Shown here: piece by piece, positions 57,800-64,000 of the stretch | Numbering within the stretch: position 1 is the stretch's first letter | Layout of the letters: the number at the start of each line of letters is the position of its first letter | Source: Malaya genurostris | Taxonomy: Eukaryota; Arthropoda; Insecta; Diptera; Culicidae | Direction of reading: 5' to 3' | DNA length: 64,000 nucleotides | Assembly (NCBI RefSeq): GCF_030247185.1 | Contig: NC_080572.1 | Location: 209,961,435-210,025,434, forward strand | The notes under the pieces: generated by a model | The model's input: only the letters and a program-made list of their open reading frames with translations | Told to the model about the DNA's origin: nothing | Database searches by the model: none | Translations under genes and position numbers: made by a program

Positions 57800-59050
57800 T
57801 TAGGCGATATCTAGATCTGTATTCTGATCCTGAACAGTGGATCTGGTTATCGAAAAGGTTTCTGAATCAGAATACTGAATCTGAATTTCTGAGATTCTTT
57901 ATCCAGAAGCAAAATTCAGTACTTGGATTCGGAACATGGATCTGGATTCTAGACCTGGACCGAGATTGTGAACCTGAACTCCTGACAGAGACCTTAACCT
58001 AGGTTCTAAACCTGAACCTGAATTCGAAACATGGGCTCGGACTTGGACTTTTGACAGAGTTTTTGAAACTAAACTTTGAACCTAGACTGTGGACCTGAGC
58101 TCTGGAGTTCTGGATTCTTGACCAGTATTTTGCCCTTGAACTGTGAATTTGGACTGTATTCTGGACCTGAGTGTTCTAGGATCCCTCCATTTTAAACTTA
58201 AACCTGGCCCTTTGACAGAGATTCTAAATCTAGATTAGGATTCTGAACCCCAGGGTCCGACAAGTTTTCTGGATCTGAAACACTGCATCTGGACATGCAT
58301 TTTTTACCAGTATTCTAACAGAAAAGTTCTGAACCTGAAGCAGAAATCTGCACTGGGATTCTAAGCATGGATTCGGATTCCAGACCTGAACCTAGTTTCT
58401 TGACTTGAACTACTGACGTAGATTTTGAGTCTAAATCTGGAGCAGGATTCCGGACCTGGATTCAGGATTCTAAACAAGTTTTTTTACTCTGATAATTTGA
58501 CATGCACCAGAATCGTGAACCTGGAACTTGATCCTGATTTTGAATTCTGAACCAAAACCTGGATTCAAGAATGAATTTCAGATCTGAGTGCAGAATCTAA
58601 ATTCTGAGCCTAAATTCGGGAATTCGATTCTGGACCAAAATTCTTGATAAAGTTTGTACATGAACCTGGATTCTGGAAAATAATTCTCAGCCTGGACTTC
58701 CAGAATCCTGATCTCGAATTTGAATTCAGGACCGGAACTCCTAACAGAGTTTTGGAACCTGAAACTAGATCCTGAACCTTGCCTCTTCATCTGAATTCTG
58801 GGCCTAGTTTTAGAACATGGACCTGAATTCCAGAGCGAAAATCGGGATCCGAATTCTAGGCCTGAATTTTGTACCTGGGTTCTAGACTTGAACTCCTGGC
58901 AGGGATTCCGTGACCTGAACATGGACCTAGACTTCAGTTTCGGACATGAATTCTTATCCCAGACCTAGATTCTGAATCTGAATTCCTGGAAAAATTTTGG
59001 ATCTGAACCTAAATTCTGATCCGGAAAGCAGGATTCTGGGTCTTAATTTT
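57800..59050. repeat. Degenerate 'gattctggacctgaa' short-period array 2
   Basis: About 1.25 kb composed almost entirely of variants of two short words, (ga)ttctgga and acctgaat/tctgaacct, spaced roughly every 10-14 bp with no fixed long period. Occasional interruptions such as ctcctgacagagattt recur (57980, 58045, 58205, 58740). The minus-strand ORF at 58578-58922 is a by-product. Confidence 0.85.
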
Positions 59051-59059
59051 GGCCGTACA

Positions 59060-59370
59060 ACACCACTTAAGCATTAATCTTCTCACTTTCATTTTATTAC
59101 TCATAAATTTCACAAGAATTCAATGATTTATTAATCACATTATTCTTACTACTAATAGATTGACTTGATACTGGATTGTATTTTGCAATGATATATTGAA
59201 AAGTTTTCCACATTTACTCAGAGCCTATCTCAGAAAGATTTTTTCAATTCGTGAAGCCTACTATTCGCGACTCATTGCCTACATGTTGTCAATTTTGAGT
59301 TTACTACCCACTAAAATGAGCTAGAGCCCACCTGTGGGCTGTAGGGACCACTTTGGGAATCTCTGGTATA
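59060..59370. other. Gene-free DNA
   Basis: Nothing recognised. Confidence 0.35.
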
Positions 59371-59377
59371 AACTGAC

Positions 59378-59525
59378 GTCTCGGAGGAAAAAAATATCGG
59401 CTTGTTAGCCGTACAGATTGAGGTAATTTGATGGAAAAGGAAGAAAAATGTATACTAGGTGCACGTACCCCCATACCCATACATAATCTGCTACGCACTG
59501 ATGAGTCAAAGACAAAACGTAAAAT
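59378..59525 (+). ncRNA. Hammerhead-type repeat H5 (one catalytic substitution)
   Basis: CTGATGA at 59498-59504 and a perfect 3-bp stem II (gtcaaagac, 59505-59513) are followed by AAAAC instead of GAAAC, so the catalytic G12 is replaced by A. Downstream CGTAAAAT (59518-59525) equals the stem III strand of H3. Upstream, gacGTC at 59375-59380 is the likely cleavage site. The stem-I region is 117 nt, longer than in H2-H4. Confidence 0.6.
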
Positions 59526-59529
59526 TAGT

Positions 59530-59972
59530 CAAAATGGGTATGTGTACCTAGCATAAATTTGGGGGTAAACGAAAAACCACATTTTGTTTCCTTTCCTTCC
59601 AAGATAATACAGAAAATTGAAATTGAGAGTTATTCAATCATATAATTTTTAAATGCCTAATTAAAGAACAATTTTTCTCGCCGGTTTTTCTTATCACAAA
59701 TCTACAATCTAATTGACATCAATATCACTTTTTGATAAACTAAAACCTTATCGTCGAACCCATTTCAAAATACTCATGTGTAGAGATTTGAAACAGTATC
59801 GACAATAATCATGGAAATCTACTCATCAAGATGGTTGGCGTGCTTTGATTGAGTTAATTCAATCCAGTTTATTATAATTACTTATTATAAATAGCAAATA
59901 CTTTTGCTATGCTTGTTTAGGTTGAATGTTTTCAAACCTACTGGTTGATAAATCGCGATGAACAGGCTCAGC
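59530..59972. other. Gene-free DNA
   Basis: Nothing recognised. Confidence 0.35.
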
Positions 59973-61170
59973 ATTACCGTAATTCCAAGCCATCCTAACT
60001 AGGTGATTTGAAAATTGGATTTATAATACTCCTCGATGAACATTAGCTTAGGTCCTAAGCAAGGATGGCTTTTATCGTATCAAAGAACGCTCACTAGCAA
60101 CTTTTCACACGATTCAATCAGTGCCATCAAAGAGAGACGGATATCATCGCAGCAACAAAAAACCGGCATGATGATTAACATAGAATAGACACAAGTGCGA
60201 GAGCGAATTACTCTCGATGACTTGTCTGAGAATCAAAGGTTAGCTCGCTGCTGTAGGGATTCTCTCTGAAGCAACAAACAGTCTCTTATTCTCGTTTCGC
60301 GATCCGATTCTGTATGGGCAGTGAATAATTGCGATAGAATCATTTTACTATTGCCGTTTATTGTAACTATGTGCATATAGCCTTTGTATCAGTTGTGTCT
60401 ATGAAAATGTATGTGAATGTTCCACAAAAGGGTTTTGAAATATTGCAACCTAGTATGAGAATCATCAAGTCGAATCATCGATTCGATTTTCTGCGATAAT
60501 TGTCAACTTGCGATTCTCTCTTGGTAAATTCCACACAGCATCAATCATTATCAGATTATAATTTTTTTAAGGGCCGTGAATACTCAGAGTATGAAGTAGT
60601 GGAGCGAAGAAATGTAGAAATTCTTTCGCGGTTCATGCATTGAGAGACTCGAGTTCTTGTAGCATCTTCTACCGGATTGAATTTATTTATTTATTTATTT
60701 ATTTTATTTATTTATTTATTTAATCAACAGACAAATTTAAGTCCTAATGATTGTTTCTAAGTATATTTAAAAATTGAATATGATTGAATTATGTTGTATA
60801 CAATTGAATATGAAATTGAATATGTTGTATACAATATTGATAAATATCGAGCAGCTTCTGTCAAATTTTCGGCAATCACCAACATTGGTCCTAAGTGCGA
60901 GTGACAGTTTCTCTTTGGTTACTTTCTCTTTCAATGAATACGAAGTATTCCAGTATTTTTCGATAATTTTTTCAGTGCAGATTAAAATATGATAGTCATT
61001 ATTCTCTGCAAATAGAGATATGGATTACTAAGAGTACCGTAATAATCGAAAGAAAAAGCAAACAAAGAAATTCTGTCATTTTCAGTTAGAACCTAAACGA
61101 ATGTTCATCGAGGAATAATATAAATCCAGCATCAAATCACCTAGTTAGAAGTGTTTAAAATTACGGTAAT
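59973..61170. mobile_element. 1.2-kb TIR element, non-coding
   Basis: The ends are inverted repeats of about 80 bp. attaccgtaatt, taactaggtgatttga and actcctcgatgaacatt (59973-60050) face aatgttcatcgaggaat, tcaaatcacctagtta and aattacggtaat (61100-61170). The interior matches 36837-37520. No transposase is present and no target duplication could be fixed. Confidence 0.8.
60681..60725. repeat. (TTTA)n run, possible tail of a minus-strand retroelement fragment
   Basis: About ten TTTA units followed by atcaacagacaaatttaagt. The segment 60680-60780 interrupts the alignment with 37440-37470, so it was inserted after the two copies diverged. TAAA-type tails are typical of some non-LTR elements. 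Confidence 0.6.
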
Positions 61171-61377
61171 TGTGTTTCTACTATGTAAGTACAGCGTTTT
61201 CTTCAACCCCATCGTTAACCGGTGAGCCATAATTGATAGCGAATTGCAATGTCGTGCGCAGACGAACACATAATTGATCTGCCGACTAGATGAGTACTCC
61301 ACCAGTTGAGTCGAGTAAATCTACAAGAAAAATGACAAAGGCAGGAAGTGATTGTAAATGTATTCTTCTACCCAGTG

Positions 61378-61586
61378 CGGCCCGGGTTGGTGGTTCAATG
61401 CATAGGGCGCTGGTCTTACAAGCCAGTTGTCGTATGTTCGAGCCCCGACCTGGAAGGATTCTTAGTGTCAGTAGGATCCATAGTACTAGCCATGCAATGA
61501 TTCTGTACACTAAGAATCGGCTGCGAAGTCTGCTGAAACAGAAAGGCTATATTCCACAAAAGGAATGTAATGCCAGGACTTTGCTT
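61378..61586 (+). mobile_element. tRNA-derived SINE, 209 bp, with target duplication and preserved empty site
   Basis: It begins cggcccgggttggtgg. An A-box-like ggttcaatgcatagggcg and a B box tgttcgagccccg lie about 50 bp apart, and acaagcc sits at the anticodon-loop position. The body continues aagaatcggctgcgaagtct and ends aatgccaggactttgctt. Direct repeats tacccagtg flank it at 61369-61377 and 61587-61595. The paralogous repeat at 47330-47760 has the single, uninterrupted tacccaatg, which fixes both boundaries. It resembles Feilai-type mosquito SINEs in structure. Confidence 0.88.
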
Positions 61587-61595
61587 TACCCAGTG

Positions 61596-61910
61596 CTTGA
61601 GCGGAAGAATAGATATAGAGCAATAAGACTAATGTGTGTTGTCTGATGAACAGAGAAGATGTTTGCATATGGGATATTGGTCGTGAGGCGGCTACGCTTC
61701 ATCATAACCAGTCGTGTGTTGAAGCTGTGTCTGTCACAAGGCTTAGGGTGGGGAAATGGTAGCGTGTATGCACGGAATGCATAAGAACGCTGGTTCGAGT
61801 CCTGTCTCTGAGCGTATCTTTTTCCAAAAAATAATCTTTTCTGTGAGTTTCTCATTCATTTGGCTTCTCCAATATATATTTCCACTCAGTCATTGCAAAA
61901 ACTGAACAAT
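61596..61910 (+). repeat. Right part of the repeat shared with 47330-47760, tRNA-like block
   Basis: It contains gaaatggtagcgtgtatgca, gaatgcataagaacgc and an exact B box ggttcgagtcc (61791-61801), then cgtatctttttcc. The order is the same as in the 47-kb copy. The block is tRNA-like but has no acceptor stem. Confidence 0.65.
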
Positions 61911-62435
61911 AATATTGTTTGTCGTATTGTTTTACTTTTATTTAATCAGCGTTATTTGTGTGGTAGTATATATTTCTCGTCGACAAGTCATGCTTTAGTA
62001 TAGATGCATCGTTACAATTTTGGAAGCAAAGCAGTCAAAGTAGCAAAACTCACACAAAAGATTAACTAATACGAACGATTATTGATATTCGGAAGTGTGA
62101 AAGAAGCATGTCATTTTTGTTTTTATTCACGTACTACAGTTATGTCTCTGATATACCCCCCCACTTTTTTGAAACAAAAAAAAATTCCGCTGGCGCGATG
62201 AGACAGATCCTTATTTTCAAAGTACTCGTGCTAAACTTATTCGCGAACGCAGTGTTTTTTTGTCACCATTTCATAAACTGTTAAACACTCGATAAAATCA
62301 GGTTATAGAGAGTTAATAATACACATTAAACTAGGTCTACGCAAGATCCTCATAATTTTACCCAATTGATAAGAAATTAGAGCAATTTGAGTGAGTGCGG
62401 TTTTAAACGGAACACCCTTCAGTATCGATTTCTTC

Positions 62436-62528
62436 GCGTTTCGCCTTCAGCTCATCAGTGCTTAAAGCAGTTCAAATTGAACTGCCATCTCCTCCTAGCA
62501 GTCCAATTTGAACTGCTAAGCAGACGAC
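62436..62528 (-). ncRNA. Hammerhead ribozyme motif H2 (intact core and stem I, best candidate)
   Basis: On the minus strand GTC (complement of 62523-62525) is followed at once by TGCTTAGCAGTTCAAATT, which pairs with AATTTGAACTGC-TT-TAAGCA over 18 bp with a 2-nt bulge. This closes stem I exactly at the core CTGATGA (complement of 62452-62458). Stem II is gctgaaggc (3 bp, one G-U), then GAAAC. Stem III is short: CGU with ACG. All invariant core bases are present. An incomplete second copy (ccgcGAAACgcg, complement of about 62618-62630) lies 180 bp to the right. Confidence 0.75.
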
Positions 62529-62689
62529 TTATTACTGGCCGTCGGAGAATGTGAATATTTAGGGATTTCTTAATTTGTGCAAAAAGTACACATTTTGCTT
62601 AGATTTTTTCGCGTTTCGCGGCTCAAATTGAACTGCTAGGCGGAGATGGCAGTTCAATCTGAACGGCTTTAATCACAATTAAATCTATT

Positions 62690-64000
62690 ATTCTTGCAAC
62701 TGAGAGTCATTGAGCTGTAACTTGAATATCCAGACATGATTGATAAGCAATCCGACTTTCAATTTGACAACTTTAACTTTATTATACACACATTTGCAGA
62801 AAACAACCAAACAAAAATAAGTGCAGAATTTTAATAATTTTGTAAGAAAAAAAATGTCTATACCCATCCACCACGACAGCATCATTCAAGAGCCTTTTCA
62901 TTACTTATTAAATCAATCTTAATTTACAAGCACATTTTGACACATGATTCGAAGTAAATCGAATTTTCCCCCCATTCAATAGCAATAGCAAGTCCCCAGA
63001 CACCGGCAACCTTCTAGCCAGTTCCCATCGTCTTCGTGCGTCGACTCACCCTAAAATATTGGAAAAAATAAAAATGTCATTGAAAAAATGTTGCCTTTTG
63101 GGAAGGCAACATTTTTTGTGTGTCGTCGTTCCTAACTCAATCCACTCCCTGCCGACAAGATGGAAGACCGATCGATTGTGGTGCCATTGAACCAGTAGTT
63201 GAACGCGGAACAGTCCGCTGTCGCATATGAATGAACACGTTTGGGCTCAATACGATGCCAAATAGGACAGGTGTCTCAACATGAATCCGCTTTCGTTCGC
63301 ATGAATTATCTCACCGATTTCAGCTTGCTTGACAGCTTTTCCCCCTGAGAAACATCAGCCTTCCACTTGAGCACGATGTTCGAGAACGAACACCATTTTC
63401 ACTGTCAGAACAAAGAGTTTCAATTTCAGTCATCTTCGTAGGGGTTTGATTGATTCGTTGCAACGAGGTTTTTTGGTGTTTTTTCAAGAAAAATCATAAC
63501 AGCAAAATTTATTACCACCAGAGTTCGATTATTCGATCGAATTGATTTTTTCGGTGGCACGATGATGATGGAAGAAAGATAGCATCATAGAGTTGGCGTT
63601 CATAAGATGTTTTAATAGAGAACTGTTTCTCATTTGGAAATGTATTTTTTCTATGAAGTGAATATTTCATTTTAGTGAAAAGCTACAATTATCCAAAGAT
63701 GGTTGCTATGCAGTACAAAGGTATAATCTCTAAACAATTTTAATAATCAAATCGGCATATAATTTAGAGAAGTACTGAAATTGATGTTTGTTAGATCATT
63801 ATGGCCAAATTTATAAGACTCTTTCCAAGCAGATTAGTGCCTTAGTAAATAATTTTTCTGAAAAAAAAGCTTTTTATGCATAATGACACTCATTTCCATT
63901 TTAAAACAATTCCTTATACCTCGTATGGCGTTCAAATGACTTTTCTTAGCTGCAAAATGAAAAAGAAGCTGAATTTCTTTCAAATATTTTGATTTGGCAA
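62690..64000. other. Gene-free DNA to the end of the window
   Basis: No coding sequence, exon or repeat boundary was recognised. 63085-63120 can form a hairpin (gttgccttttgggaaggcaac). Confidence 0.4.

Noticed and set aside
61378..61460. Functional tRNA gene
   Set aside because: A and B boxes are present, but the acceptor stem does not pair and the body continues into a SINE flanked by target duplications.
1..64000. CRISPR array, operons, rRNA or viral genome insertion
   Set aside because: No regularly spaced direct repeats, no prokaryotic gene layout, and no capsid, envelope or viral polymerase sequence was recognised.

Overview
This is eukaryotic, AT-rich DNA from an insect, most likely a culicine (Aedes-like) mosquito. 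That placement is my inference from the mix of repeat families and from two host exons that match an insect PFTAIRE kinase; no search was run. There are no prokaryotic features, no CRISPR array and no rRNA. The only host coding sequence I can support is two exons on the minus strand (40411-40607 and 23540-23631). They encode adjacent parts of an Eip63E/CDK14-type cyclin-dependent kinase and have consensus splice sites and compatible phase. The window therefore appears to lie in long introns of that gene, and nearly everything else is transposon-derived.

Region 1 (1-17470) is a nest of transposons. An I-group non-LTR retrotransposon, copy A (1431-17457, 12-bp target duplication), was split by three later insertions: a 2.5-kb TIR element carrying Jockey-like reverse-transcriptase remnants (2630-5159), an intact DD37D Tc1/mariner-type transposon (6122-7434, TA duplication), and a second, nearly complete I-group retrotransposon, copy B (9545-15634, 13-bp duplication). 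Removing each insert restores the reading frame exactly, so the order of events is readable.

Region 2 (17.5-23.5 kb) holds a rearranged Jockey-like element whose catalytic block is missing from the ORF and present inverted just downstream, a hammerhead-ribozyme repeat, and a Tc1/mariner remnant.

Region 3 (23.5-40.6 kb) is the 16.8-kb intron between the two kinase exons. It contains foldback elements with Transib-like ends, a repeat family with a tandem internal unit and a long CA microsatellite, two abutting mariner remnants, a Tc1/mariner pseudogene with intact TIRs, and SINE-like sequences.

Region 4 (40.6-64 kb) is mostly non-coding repeats: palindromic elements, a 2.8-kb TIR-bounded unit with a retrotransposon gag-like ORF, two degenerate satellite-like tracts, a second Tc1/mariner copy, several more hammerhead-type repeats, and a tRNA-derived SINE whose empty site is preserved in a paralogous repeat 14 kb away.

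The most interesting pattern is a dispersed hammerhead ribozyme family with at least five copies (about 20.4, 30.4, 57.0, 59.4 and 62.5 kb). Two have an intact catalytic core, and three of the five share a stem-I hairpin of about 63 nt.
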